DNA of 64,000 nt from Chaetoceros tenuissimus (Eukaryota > Bacillariophyta > Thalassiosirophyceae > Chaetocerotales > Chaetocerotaceae), in contig BLLK01000016.1 of the NCBI GenBank assembly GCA_021927905.1, forward strand, positions 1-64,000, in the 5' to 3' direction. Under the pieces are notes generated by a model. It ran no database searches, was not told the DNA's origin, and was given only the letters and a program-made list of their open reading frames with translations. The stretch's first letter is position 1, and each line of letters begins with the position of its first letter. Below are positions 20,551 to 33,413 of the stretch, piece by piece. The position numbers and the translations under genes were made by a program.

Positions 20551-23500
20551 CTAAACATCACCTCCACACAAATCACATGACTTTGGACAAATTGAGCGTA
20601 CCCTCTCCAGTCCACAATATTTTTCTTTTCTTTCTTCTCTTTTCTTCCAGTTCTTTACTAACCAATTACAATTTTCGAATTTATTTTCGTTATTAATCAT
20701 ATAGAATGTTGCACTTTCATCATCGGCACATATTTCTGTGACGGTCTGGGTTGGAGGAGATGATGACTCAATCTCTTCAGTCTTTTAGGATTGTGAATGT
20801 GAGTAAGATAGCACTTTATATTATCGAAACAAATTTTATGAAACACTTACCTGAGACGACGGTGCTGGTGAAGGAATCACTTCGCATCGATTAATATTCG
20901 GCTTGAATATAGTGCCCTCTGGACATCTACATCCATCACCAGAAGGCGTATTTTCAAATGTGTCTTCGCAAATGCATTTCGCCTTGTAAGGTCTAAAATT
21001 GGTAAGAGTGATGCATTCACCTCCATTACAATTGTTGAATTTACAAGGGTCGTGAAGAGTAGGTGAACTAGTCGGATCGGAACTTGGTTTCGCCGATGGC
21101 AGGAACGATGGGGCTGTGGATGGTAGTAGGATCGGTTGTGACGAAGGCTGAGAAGATGGCTCACTCGACGGAAGTTTTGAAGGTTGAGAAGATGGAATAA
21201 GAGTCGGCTCGTCAGAAGGTGAGCTGCTTGGCTCGGATGACGGCATAGAACTTGGTTGATCTGAAGGGATATCGGATGGCATCGATGACGGTATGGAACT
21301 TGGCTGATCCGAAGGTATATCAGAAGGAACGTCTATAAAGCATTGATACACAAGAAACATTGCAGTAAGCAAAAGTATAGCAAAGTCAAAAACAAGGTCG
21401 ATAATTGATCATAGCTGTCGCGTTGGAAGCTTCGAAAACGATTTATCGTCTCAAGATACTCACCACTTGGGATATCACTAGGACTTTGACTTGCTACTAC
21501 AGCCGCTGTTGCCTCATACCCTGTTTCTGCCGACACGGAAGTAGAGATTTGTGCTAGCTTTTCCTCACTTTCTGCATCCGATGATTTCAATTTAGCTTCA
21601 AAAGTAGTTGTAGCTTCTACACCTTCTTCTAAGCGTCTTGTTTTTCTTCTTGCTGTGGTGGTTTCGTCTACTAACGTCACAACCAATTGTTCTAATGCCA
21701 GTGGCGAAAATCCTTTTCGAAGTCCATTCTCAATATCTTCTTTCAGTGCAGTTCGCTGACTTTCATCCAAGTCACTTAATTTCACGTCTGTAAATCTAAA
21801 TACCAGCTCAAAGGTACTTGGTTTAGCAAGTGTTGGTAACAAAGATGTAGATGGTGTGGTCGAAGGCATGGAAGATGGACTGAGAGATGGGACATTGGAC
21901 GGCATTCTACTCAATGAAGGAATATCACTAGGCAGCAACGAAGGAAGCTGGCTTGGCTGACTTGAAGGAAGTAGACTTGGTGTCAAAGAAGGCAAACTAC
22001 TTGGACTAGATGATGGCATAGAACTTGGTTTGAAAGATGGGCTTGAAGAAGGATCTGATGACGTTTCCAGAGAAGGTAAAGAGCTTGGAGATCGGCTCTG
22101 AAAAATAGATCCTCCGCAAATGCAGCACGCTTGATCTACAGTTTTGTCATTGAACGTATATTTCCCAGAAATTCGATTACAAAATTCTGGATAGATATCA
22201 TTAACTAGTCTTTCGATTTGTGTACAATTGAGACCGTATTGATCGATCCAATTGTCGTCATCGACACAACCAGTTGGTCTTATTGAAGGCACTTTGGATG
22301 GTTTGGAAGAAGTTGATGGAGCAAGAGAAGGTGCGTCACTCGGTTGGCTTGACGGAAGTAATGAAGGTTCGGAAGATGGAACTAGACTTGGACCAGATGA
22401 CGGGTTCGAAGGTTCTAAAGATGGAAGTAGGTTTGGCAAACTTGAAGGTACATCTATATTGAAATGCAAGGCAGAGGGTTCGTGTTATTTATTTTCAAAT
22501 ACAAATTATACTCATATCATGTCTCATGCATAACATTGCTTACCAGACGGCACCGACGATGGCTTACTCGACGGAATAATTGATGGCATAGATGACGGAA
22601 CAGAACTTGGTTGATCAGATGGTACGTCTGACGGAATATCTGATGGCATCGATGACGGAAGTGAAGATGGTTGATCAGATGGTACGTCTGACGGAATATA
22701 TGATGGAATTGAGCTCGGCTGATCTGAAGGACTCAATGAAGGTACAGCACTTGAGCTGGGCCGATCTGAAGGCAAAAAGCTCGGTATGCTTGATGGAAAT
22801 GAGCTTGGTCCGCTCGATGGAAACATTGATGGTGTAGTAATTGTTTTACACAGTAGTTGGAAGTAATAAGAGTTTCTATAGTCTCCAAAAAGAAGTTCTT
22901 CTTCTTCGACTGTAAGTAAGGATTCAAAATTGTTGTGAGTTCATTTACATCAAAGTTGGAGTCAAGTTCATATATCACCATTCTCACATACCTACAAATC
23001 CCAATGTAGAAAGCTGCACATCCCAGTTTCCATCCAATGTGCTTCCATCTGCAGCTTTTATAAGCATTGCACAAAGTAGGAATTCACCACCATTTTCGGG
23101 TGTTGCTGTAACAGTAATTTCAGTTCCAGATGACGAGGCTGGCAATACACTTGATGGTCTAAGATATATACCAGAACTACACACTGAGTTTTCTACATTT
23201 TGAATGGTATAAGTTATATCGTCCCATGCATCTTCCCCTGAAGAAAAAGCTGGCACTGATGTGTATTTTAACGATGGATTGTCAGAGTAAGCATAAGCAG
23301 AAGAAGCACCAGCTACGCAAAAAGCATGCACGAAATCACCTCTTGAATTTCCTTCTTCATGAACAACTGGAGGAAAATCAAAATTCAAGGAAGGACTATC
23401 TACTACTGTCAGCTCTCCATGAAGTGATCCAAACACTTCTACCTGGGAAAGGCGCAATACTCTGTCATCACCAAAAAGTTGTATCTTCACGGCGTCTCCG

Positions 23501-26500
23501 ATTACATTCGGTTGCACGAGAATGGTAGTAACCAACTTTGCTGGCGTGACAATGTCGTCTGTATAAGAAAACACTTCAACTTCATCTTTCATCACAGACA
23601 TTCGAAAATTGTTCAACTGTTCTGGCTGAAATAAATTTCCATTGTACACTACAATCATAGATATGTAGTATGTGCTCTTCAATTGTACCTTCCACCATGG
23701 GTCCACTAACCCTTCTGCAGTATCCCAATTCGTATATGTTGGCCGCGAATTAAATATTACGTTTCCGTCAATTGCACGGTAAGCAGCACCTCCAAAACGG
23801 TAAGTCGACGATTGGGTAGCTATGCCACCATTTGAGCCTAAAGCAACATTTGGTTGACATTCTAAAAAAACATCACAACATCACCAAAAGTGTCATGTGA
23901 AAAACTCATGAATATTATCCAGATACACTCAATAAGTATTTTGATTCCACGATACTTACCTGAATAACTCTTACAAGCCAGCCAAGCTATTGGAGAGCTA
24001 CTTTCGTATACTGCTGGAAAGGACATACCACATGCGGAGTCACTCCAACCTCCACTAGATTGTATTTGTAGACAATCTTCGTTGCCGTTTCCGTCGTTAC
24101 CATTGCTAGGTTCACCTGGCAGCCAGTTGGAGTACGTTATGATTTTGCCGTCTTGTAACATCCATATGTCTTCGAAACCTTTATCGTCTCCTCCAATCCA
24201 TGCTTTCGCCCCTGTTGGTAGCAATGAAATCACCTTTTCGTTCTGCTCACTACAGCGTATGGATACCAACTTTGCTCCAGCAATTGTCGTGGCGGCTGCT
24301 TGAACACTGTTATCAAAAGTCAGAGCTTCTGTTTGGAAACAGACATATCCTGACGGATTTGAAGGATTTCCGTCTGTACACACATCATCCACACAATAGC
24401 TGGATGCACAATCATATCCTGATGAACAAGTCGAACCAATTTGGCCATCTGTACAGACATCATCCACACAATAGCTGGATGCACAATCATATCCTGATGA
24501 ACAAGTCGAACCAATTTGGCCATCTGTACAGACATTACTCACACAATAAATAGATGCACAATCATATCTTGATGAACAAGTCGTACCAATTTGACCATCT
24601 AAAGGTAGGACCAAATCATTGAAACCACAAGTTCTGACTGTTGCTGTGTCTACATAGCAAAGACTACTCTGATTACTAGTCGAAGTCGTCTGATAATCAA
24701 AACTCAATGAATCAATTCCGTACCCATGGTCAACATCATTTCCTATTATATTCGAGCAATGTCCAGTAAGAAATGTGCAATAAGAAATACCACCACAATT
24801 ACCATTTGTGTACTTTCCCAACAGTTTCTGGTAGCTACAGACATTGGTAGCACTGTCTCTCTCTATCTCAAATAATACCATCTTACAAAATCCATCATTC
24901 TCCACGTAGGCAATGTATCTATTCACATTACTCATCTCGGATGGAACTTGGATGATTCCATCTGACAATTCTTTCGATGCTACAGCACCACCTTGCAAAC
25001 CCACATCGATTGGAACAATTTCATCTACCGATAAACAATCGCTGAAAGTCAAATCTACTTTACTTAATGTGAGATCTGTGGCAATGTTATTTCCAGGTAA
25101 AGCCATCTGTTTTGATGGAAGAAGACTAGGCTGGGATGACGGCACAGAGCTTGGTTCGGTTGAAGGAAGTACTGATGGTTCCAAAGATGGGATCAATGAC
25201 GGCATTGAACTTGGCAAGGTCGAAGGAAACACCGAAGGCTGTGAGGATGGGAAAGAAGATGGTTCACTAGAAGGAATCTGGCTAGGAACTATAAGTGGAG
25301 GTCCCTGCTTCTGTGGTGGCAAAAGTGTGTTCTTCCATATTAGAGAAGTACTGACAATCTCATAACGCAAAGTAGAAGTAGCAGCTATAGCACTCGCGTC
25401 AGTCTTAGACATGTACTTGATTGGGTAGCTTCGTTCCCACCTATTTACAAGATATTCACATTGATCGTTTGTGTCATCGCATTCTGGTACAACTATAACT
25501 TGACAGTGACATTGATCCTTGCGTCCTGCAAAATCGGTAGCAGTAATAGTGATTTCGTAGAAACGAAGACTTTCACCCAATTCGGTCATATCATAATCAC
25601 ATTGATCATCTCGAGGATCACCATTTGCACAGCTAGATGCTCGAAATCGCCATACTGGTTGCTTCTCTACACCCGCCATATTTTTTGCCGTTAAAGTGGA
25701 CATTGTAGTATCATGATGTAGCTCATTGCTTGTGACCTCAATATCAACCTTCACATCCTCATTACAATTCTCTGTGATGTTATAGTAAAGTCTTGCATCT
25801 TGAAGGCTATTGATATTCTTCTTTCCACTATATGCGAATAGTTTACTCCCTGCATACGCATAAAGAGTAGTACCCTTTACTACGTTGACTTCATCTGCAT
25901 CATGGAAGCCGCATTCAAGAATTGGATCTTCCTCATCGAGTTGCATCGTCACAGTTTTGCTATCGCCATAAAGAATCTTTTCAAAGGCGATGGAGTCTCC
26001 ATTACTATCCACATTTTCACATTCTCCATATTCCTGCCATGGAGTGATTTGAAAGATTGTTGATGCGCATTCGCCACTTTCTTTCACTACATCTATACCA
26101 AGGCTGGGGGAGGATGCACAATCATCTACTACCTTGAAATTATCCCTCAAGAAATCTTTAGCGTGATCAACATTTGTGAAAATAAAATCTGAATGACAAA
26201 GTTTCGTTAAATCAGATTTGTCACATTTGAACTTTTCTGCATTACCAACTAATAAATTAGGAGCATATCTATCCTCGCAGTTGTCGATCACTTCATCGCC
26301 ATCTGAATCAAATTGGTCACAGCCAGCTTTCGAAGTTCAAATTGTGAGTCTTTATCTATATTGACAATTTAGAGTAGGGTACTTTACTTACCATCTTTCT
26401 GATATGCAATATACGAAAAGTTTACAGAGCAATCATCATGAAAGCGGGGGTCTGAACAGTCGCAAGTGTCTTCTCCTTCATCATCCTCTTCGAGGCAACA

Positions 26501-29500
26501 TGTAGGGGGCGATTCTACTCCACAGATGTCTTCCAGTTGTCTTCTGCTCTCTACATTAAAATTATCCTCTACAGTTTCAGCTACTTCTCCTAGCATTGCC
26601 TTTACTTGTTGCACCGCCTTGAAGACAGTAAGAATATTACTATTTGTAGTCAGTAAGTTTTCGTAATTACTATCTGCTACATCAACATCATATTCTTTAT
26701 TCTGTTTCTTAACTTTCTCGCGATACAGTTTCTTTGATGTTGCATTTGTCTTCTTCAATATGAAGACAAGGATTTCAAGAGCTAAAACCAGTAATTTCAA
26801 AACAATCATACATACGGCTCTGTAGGTGGGATCAGGAAGAGCAGGAATCATCAGACACAGCCTCGAACCTGCCTTGAGCAGATTTCTGTTAAACTTTGAA
26901 CTCCTGACATTTTTGGAGACTTTATGATTTGCTTTTCTCCAACTGCGAGCTTTTGACTTCTTAAACGATTCTATGAAATGGAGATAAGGAATTAAAATAT
27001 GTATAATCAACAAATAGAATAAAAAAAGAATACTTACTCTTTTTCTTCTTTCTCAACTTGCTGGAGACTGCCAGTTTATCTGCAGCGACGACCCCGGCCC
27101 CGCCACCAGTTGCGAAACCATCAAGGTTAGAAAAATCATTGAAGCACTGCAATTCCCGTACTTCTAGGCAAATTCTACTATCATCGGGGTAATTCTTATC
27201 ATACTGAAAGTACTCTCTGACATTTCCACATTCTTGCACACTTTCCGTGTCTTTAATTTTTGGTGCATCATTGAGGTACTCAAAGAACGCCTGCTTGTTT
27301 TCATTATCTTTTGCAGATCCGATCATATCTTCAACACAATCTTTGAGCTCATTACAATCTCTTGAAGTTGGGCACCAAGTTCCTTGAAAATAGAATGGAA
27401 TATTCAGCATGGGTACAAGCAAAAACAATATATTATTTCAGTGTCACTTACCAGAGAAAACATCACATCTGAGAAGAATCAAGAAGAATCAATGATAAAG
27501 ATGAGTAAGAACTTTTTTCAGTCAAAACTGGAAACTTGACGTGAACAATACTTTCACTTACGCTGCTTGATTGAAGCCTGCTGTATAAGGTCCTAGATTA
27601 TTGCAAGATTCAGGTCCTTTTGCCTTTCCTCTATTTTCACCTGTTTCTTCTACACAGGAATAGAGCTCACCCCAATAGTCTGCTTGATATGGAGCATCCA
27701 TACAGCAATATCCAGGCATGCTCGATACATCGACATTTACTTTGCGTAAGCCGTTGGCATAAGAACAAACTTGACCTACTGTTGTTCTATTTCCAAAGAT
27801 GAGAGCAAGAGAATCATCTAATGCTGCTCTGGTTACTTTCCTGTCATAAAAAGTCGATTTTACATCAAGTGCGAAAGTTCTCAAGTCTCCTCTCATGTTG
27901 TTGGGTATTCTTCCTTTTCTTCCTAGATGGTCGAGAATACTAAAGGATCTTTCAAGGTAGCTTGATAGATTTTCATGAAAATGTGGTCTGTTGTTTTCTT
28001 CCACCACGAGCTTCTGATTATCTGATGTTGGGATGTCAACATAATCAAAAATCTTATCAAGAGTAGTATCTTCCTTTATACGACCATGCTCATCTCTAAG
28101 ATCCTCAAGCTTTGACGCGCTATTAGTCATTCTATATGGAATAGAAAGCTGAGGACTAGACTTAGAGAAAGGATTGGTGGACGCTGAATTTGTGAAGAGA
28201 TTCTTGTCATCAAGATCAGCGTAAACGCCAATGTCAGCCTACAGAGAAACACGACGAGGTGAGAAACTTTGATACGTGTGGGACAATTAGAGTAACAGGG
28301 GCTTCTTACCGCACAACCAATGAATTCTTCATATACGTCAAACATGAATGATTCGGCCACAGTGTCAAACAACTCGTATTCTGGAATTTCATCAATGTAA
28401 AGCTTTCCATACTTTTTGTCTTTTTTTCTTGGTTTCATCCGTTTCTTGTATTCAATCAAGGAAACAGGAGTGTCATAGTTGAAACTACCAAAAGCATTGG
28501 CTTTAGCAGCAAAGATTGGTGACCTGGGATACATACCTGTAAATAAACATTTGCGAGCAGCGTTTCCAATCTTTTCTGGAATTGCAAGTAAATCCTCGGT
28601 CACCTCAGTGAAACCATTTGCACATTCAGAGAATGTATTCAGAGCCCGGCCTTGAAATCTTCCCAGCTCAGACACTGCTCCTTGTATACCAAGATTATTG
28701 GTTGCAAGACAATGTTCCATGTTTGTTAAAGAATTGTCCAATCCATCGAGAATATTTTCAATAATATCACTGAAGCAATTGTCCACAAATGGCCTAACTA
28801 AGTTCGTAATTTCCGTGTCCACATTTGAACTTATTTGATTCCAAATTGCAGCAGCATTGAAGTTTTCATCAAAAGCATCTTGGACGTTTGAACTTATTTC
28901 ATTCCAAATTGCAGCAGTATTGAAGTTTTCATCAAAAGCATCTTGGACGTTTGAACTTATTTCATTCCAAATTGCAGCAGTATTGAAGTTTTCATCAACA
29001 GCATTTTGCACTCTCGAACTGATTTTGTTCCAAATTGCATTGGTGTTGAACCTTGAGTTGAAATCATTTTGCACATTCGAGCTTATTTCCTGCCAAAGTC
29101 GGTCAGGATTTAAAGCATCATCAATTGCATCCCCCACATTCGAACTAATTTTGTTCCAAATTGTACTGGTAGTTAAAAATTCATCGAATTTTCTTTTAAA
29201 CCATTCTTCCCAGCTCTCCAGACTTCGGTGAACCGAGTTTTCAGTGATATTTAGTATCATATCATCTGATAAATCCAAATCCCGAAGTATAGCAGTGATG
29301 TTCTCATTTAGATCCTTTAGAGAATCATTCAAAATCGTGGGAATAATTACATCTGCAGAAAACTGCTCTTGAAGGCGTCTTCGATCCCCTACAGAAAATG
29401 GATCTGACACACACTCTTGTATAGCTTCACTGATTTCAGTCACATCAAAACTGAGAGAATCCGAACATGTTTCAAGCATCAATCTCACACCATTGAACGT

Positions 29501-31376
29501 GTCTACAAATGGATCAGCTAAAGTGTTTGCACACGAAGTAAAAACCTGAAAGTAGTCTTTCAAAACTCCTTGCACATTAAACTTTTCCATGGTATGAGAA
29601 AGATCGTAGGAAGCATGCAGACATTCTAGCTTTTCTTTTAAATCTTCTATGATTTCATCCCTCTTGCCACTATTTTTGAAAGCGCTCTCCGGGATGTAAC
29701 CGTCACAAGGATTAGCAGGCACCGTATAATTTTCTAAGTTTTCGTTAAATTCATCGAGTTCGTCCTCAATACACTCATCAACTAATTCACGCAGGTTAAA
29801 CAAAGCTTTGTCTGCAATTTGGTAGATTGCATCAAAGGAAAGGAATTTGGTTGTTCCCCATCCTCGACATACAGCAGTGACGCTTCCACCTTGCCATTTT
29901 CCTATTGCTCCTATATCTTCATCGAAACGATGGAATTGTTGAAGAAGTTCGTCACATTTTTCGTCGTCGTACAGAAAGTTCCCTTCATTCACAAGGTCAT
30001 CACTTAATTGTTTAATATTTGCTAGCTGGTAATGAAAAACAATATGAATAATCATGTACAAAATAGAGAAAAGTGAAATGGATAATATCAGTACAACTTT
30101 GTCTTTCATACCTTTTCTCTAAAAGATCTCTCATCAAACGCAATAATCTTGTCATCAATTGTGCCAGTATCAAAATCAATGTCATCGCCAAACATGAAAA
30201 TAAATAAATCATAAAGATTGTAGTTTTGTCCGCATTGAGCTAATCTGGAGCATTGGTTTCTCTTATGAGTATCTGTATCAATAGAAACGCATTGATCTCC
30301 ACTTCCATCATTAGCTGTAGATACAAGCTTTCTGTGATCTCTTTTATCTTCATGTTTGTCTTGCAATAACGTAGTATGAGATCCTTGATGACCCTGATTC
30401 TCATTGATAATTCTATCGAAATATGCAGAATAGCCGTGTCCCATTCTATGTGAATTCATTGATCGAGAAAAATAGTTTCCAAAGTTCTGTTCGCTAGCAA
30501 ATAAAATGCGCCTTCCAGAAGAATTATTTGCTCCTTCCGTTACATTAGAAATCATTGCATCAGCATCAATTTTCAACTTACGTGAAGTAGAAATATGATT
30601 GCTACTAATATTTGACTCATCTTCGTCCAAGAATTCAGATAATAATTCTTGGATAGACTCGATAATATCGTGTCCTGAGGCAAGTTCATTGAGGACAATT
30701 TGGACATCTTTCTTTGCAATAGGGCTCTTATCAATCAAATCGGAGAAGTCCTGGCTAGAGAAGTAATCTTGCAAATATTTCAAGGAAGCAAGGTAGTCAT
30801 GCATTTGTTGGACTTCAGTTGACAAGTCATCTGCATCTAGTTCATCTAAAGAGGGAAGAATTGAGTCAAGAGCTCCAAATAATTCTTTTGAAACTCCATC
30901 ATCAATATCTTCGTTTTGAGCTAGTAAGTTGACATGATTTCCTTCGTCATTTCCGGAAATTATTACATCATTATCACCAGTAGATTCTATTAGAAATGAA
31001 TTACTAGCATCTTCAGCGGATGTGGAATCATGCAAGAGCTGTTTCACTTTTGTCAACATAGGCATATAAGATGTATCCGCTTCATCATCAGTTTTGGATG
31101 ATCTTCCTCCGGAATCCTCAGCATTTTGAAGGAGGGATATTTTCTAGAAGAAAAAGACACGTTGGAGTTGAGATTAAAATTGGAGAAGATGTAGGAAATT
31201 TTCTATCCATGACTTACCTTTGGTTGTGTTTTACCGAGAGCATTATTTCTCTCCTCATTCTCCAAAGATATCGCGAAGCATCGAGGAAAAGAAGGGGCAT
31301 GAAACTCAATAAAGAGAGCAAATAGTAGCACTGCGAAGGCAGTGGTACTGGTCAATAGAGAGTGGGAGGATTTCAT
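20551..31376 (-). CDS. giant secreted mosaic protein with C-type lectin, F5/8C, EGF-like and Cys-rich domains (13 exons, ~3276 aa)
   Basis: Exons: 31376-31218, 31143-30112, 30025-28310, 28238-27562, 27468-27452, 27382-27038, 26970-26392, 26326-23960, 23861-22992, 22909-22544, 22453-21464, 21332-20851 and 20781-20551. Their 9831 nt are divisible by three and every junction keeps frame. Residues 1-35 are a signal peptide. Residues 398-969 contain six 23-24-residue IWN-ISSNVQ repeats. A hydrophobic segment (VLKLLVLALEILVFIL) at about 1375 may cross the membrane. A thrombospondin-3-like D-x-D-x-D calcium motif opens exon 8. Three CSSGYDCASSYC repeats precede a C-type lectin domain at about 2170-2290 (AWIGG, W-LPGEPS, EDCLQI, GGWSDSAC). 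An F5/8C domain covers about 2298-2442 (NVALG, ATQSSTY, AIDGN). An EGF-like module lies at about 3131-3185, and a Cys-Trp domain (CPKSCDLCGG) ends the protein. PSD-type linkers separate the domains. It is probably extracellular, in sugar or silica-wall binding or adhesion. Confidence 0.82.
24375..24600 (-). repeat. three tandem 75-bp repeats encoding a Cys module
   Basis: Two nearly identical 75-bp copies and a third diverged copy encode a 25-residue unit with the pattern TDGQIGSTCSSGYDCASSYC plus VDDVC. They lie immediately N-terminal to the C-type lectin domain of the giant mosaic protein. Four Cys per unit suggest two disulfides each. Confidence 0.9.
27452..27468 (-). other. 17-nt microexon of the giant mosaic gene
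   Basis: Flanked by TTCTTCTCAG and GTAAGTG, it encodes CDVFS with split codons at both ends. Including it is the only way found to join the exon ending at 27562 (phase 2) with the exon starting at 27382 (phase 1). Confidence 0.7.
28810..29175 (-). repeat. six tandem IWN-ISSNV repeats in exon 3
   Basis: A 69-72-bp unit encoding IWN(E/K/Q)ISSNVQ(D/N)AFDENFNTAA. Two copies are virtually identical at DNA level (about 28860-29000) and the outer copies are more diverged. The amphipathic spacing suggests a helical rod. Confidence 0.85.
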
Positions 31377-32379
31377 ATCCAATTTTATCAATTATTGTGT
31401 CTGCCTGTGAATGACGTGAATATTTAGTGTTTCATGGAGATGATTTTCATTCAATGATGAAACAAATTCCGTTTTTGAAGAGTTATGACTCTCCCTGAAC
31501 GCACAAACAAGCAAGGGGTTCTCACTACTGAACATATTCATATTCATATGCTTACTTACTTATGTTTACTTGAAATGTATTGAATTAAATGGAACAAATC
31601 GTCTATAGGGCAACCTGCTTTATGTGTGCATTTTGGATTCTCATAGAGGAATCTCCCGCCCAAATCTTTGATGATTCGTGTAGAGAAAAACTTGGATCTT
31701 GCAAAAAGTAAAAATATGAAAAGTATCTCATTAGTCTACGTTTAAGCATAATATAGCTTGAAAAAGGAAGCTTCCCCACATGATTGAAAAATTGAAATTT
31801 TCATGTTTTCATTTTGGATTTATAAAAAATCTTTCTTGTGAAAGAGACCCCCACATACTAATTAAAACTACCTTCATAATTGGAAATATTTTAATACCGA
31901 TAGATATCAGTACCATACTTACTTTAAAAATGGAAATACAATTTCCTCTTATTTATCATTCTTTTTATGACACATAGAAAATGTCGTCTAGTCGAGTTGT
32001 CTGCGTGCGAAGAATATTTCCAATGACGTCTTCTTATAAGGTCAATGCGTATAATTTAGTTTGACAATGAGAGATAATGTTTTTCTGCTTTTTATCCCCC
32101 ACCTCATTTGGAGGGGGTACAAATACAAAAACACAGAGCATCCATCAGCTAGCTGACTAAGGTATCAGCTATCAGCTATCAGCTATCAGCTATCAGCTAT
32201 CAGCTATCAGCTATCAGCTATCAGCTATCAGCTATCAGCTATCAGCTATCAGCTATCAGCTATCAGCTATCAGCTATCAGCTATCAGCTATCAGCTATCA
32301 GCTATCAGCTATCAGCTGCGCCACAATACCATCAAGACCATAATTCATTCCTTTTATTCCATGCATAGTTACCGTGAGA
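31377..32379. promoter_or_regulatory. divergent promoter region with a 7-bp minisatellite
   Basis: About 1 kb between the mosaic protein gene (minus) and the Y-x-F-G-D repeat gene (plus). It contains the minisatellite at 32163-32317 and a two-codon upstream ORF at 32361 (ATGCATAG). An AT-rich open frame at 31780-31977 is not supported as a gene. Confidence 0.45.
32163..32317. repeat. minisatellite (TATCAGC) x 22
   Basis: 155 bp of perfect head-to-tail TATCAGC units (22 copies plus one base), ending about 60 bp before the ATG of the downstream gene. It therefore lies in its promoter or 5'UTR. The unit contains AGCT and can pair only weakly with itself. It is not the TTAGGG-type telomere repeat. 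Confidence 0.97.
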
Positions 32380-33333
32380 ATGAGGCAACAAAAGATACAG
32401 CTTATCCCTGTTCTTCTGCTCCTAGCGATTCAATCCGTTTCTGTATTAGCTTTTCAAACATGTCATGGACGGTTTAGATCTCAATCACAACTACAAGCAA
32501 AATATAAAAAAGATTTCTCAACGGGGTACAAGTTTGGAGATATTACAAAGAATATCGTTTCAAAGGTGACAAACAAACCAGTCAGTGAATATAAATTTGG
32601 AGACATTAGTAAAAGCATAGACAAGGCTGCCAAAAATAAAGTAGCTGAATTACGCTTCCCCTATGAGTTTGGAGATCTCAGCAGGTATATCGATGAAAAA
32701 GTCAAGGAGCAAGTGAATGACTTTACAAATAAAAATGAATATACTCCAGGAGATGTTACGAAGGAAATTATGAATAGGGTCAAATCTAGAGATTACACAG
32801 TGGAAGATATGATTATTCTTTTCAAGATACTGTTGGCCTTGGGAGCTAATCTTTCTCCTGTTGCAAACTTTTTACCGGCGAAATTGTTGATTGAGGCTTT
32901 GGATTATTCCATAGCTGGGGATTTGGGGGGTAAACTCATCAATACAATTACAGAAGAACTTGATCGTAGAATGAAAAAGGCTTTTACTGGTGATGAAAAC
33001 TACCAAATTGGAGATCTGACAAAGAAATCATTACTAAAGTATATTGGAAAGGATGAGTAAGTCTGATGACATCATTTGTATTTGCTCTTTTTTTATTTTT
33101 GCACTAATATTTTACAAAACTATAGATATGAATTTGGAGATATTTCCACATTTGTCTATGAATCCATCCAACAGAGGAAAGAGAATGAAGCGAAAGCCAG
33201 TGAAGATGGTAGCGTTGGTGTAGAAAAGTCGATACTTGAAGAGAGTAAGGATAGAGAAACTATATTGAAAGAACTCGAAGAATGGGACAGGAAATTTCTA
33301 ATTCAAGGTAACAACTCAACAAAATTGGAATAG
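32380..33333 (+). CDS. plastid-targeted protein with Y-x-F-G-D-(I/L) repeats (two exons, 294 aa)
   Basis: Exons 32380-33056 and 33126-33333, joined across a 69-nt GTAAGT...CTATAG intron in phase 2. The ATG at 32380 is used; the open frame also extends to a GTG six bases upstream. Residues 1-23 form a signal peptide (LIPVLLLLAIQSVSVLAF), whose cleavage site is followed by F-Q and a basic Ser/Gln-rich stretch. This matches the A-F type bipartite presequence of diatom plastid proteins. About six repeats of roughly 25 residues follow: YKFGDITKNI, YKFGDISKSI, YEFGDLSRYI, YTPGDVTKEI, YQIGDLTKKS and YEFGDISTFV. A hydrophobic segment (ILFKILLALGANLSPVANFL) sits in the middle. The repeat occurs in stramenopile plastid proteins of unknown function. 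The exon 2 boundary falls at the start of a repeat unit. Confidence 0.8.
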
Positions 33334-33413
33334 GATAGATTTTTGAAAATCGAAATCATATAACATTATTTTTTATATTATTATGACATGAATTATTAGA
33401 AAAGACTATTTTT

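Noticed and set aside
32163-32317. Internal telomere-like repeat
   Set aside because: The unit TATCAGC is not a TTAGGG-type telomere sequence.
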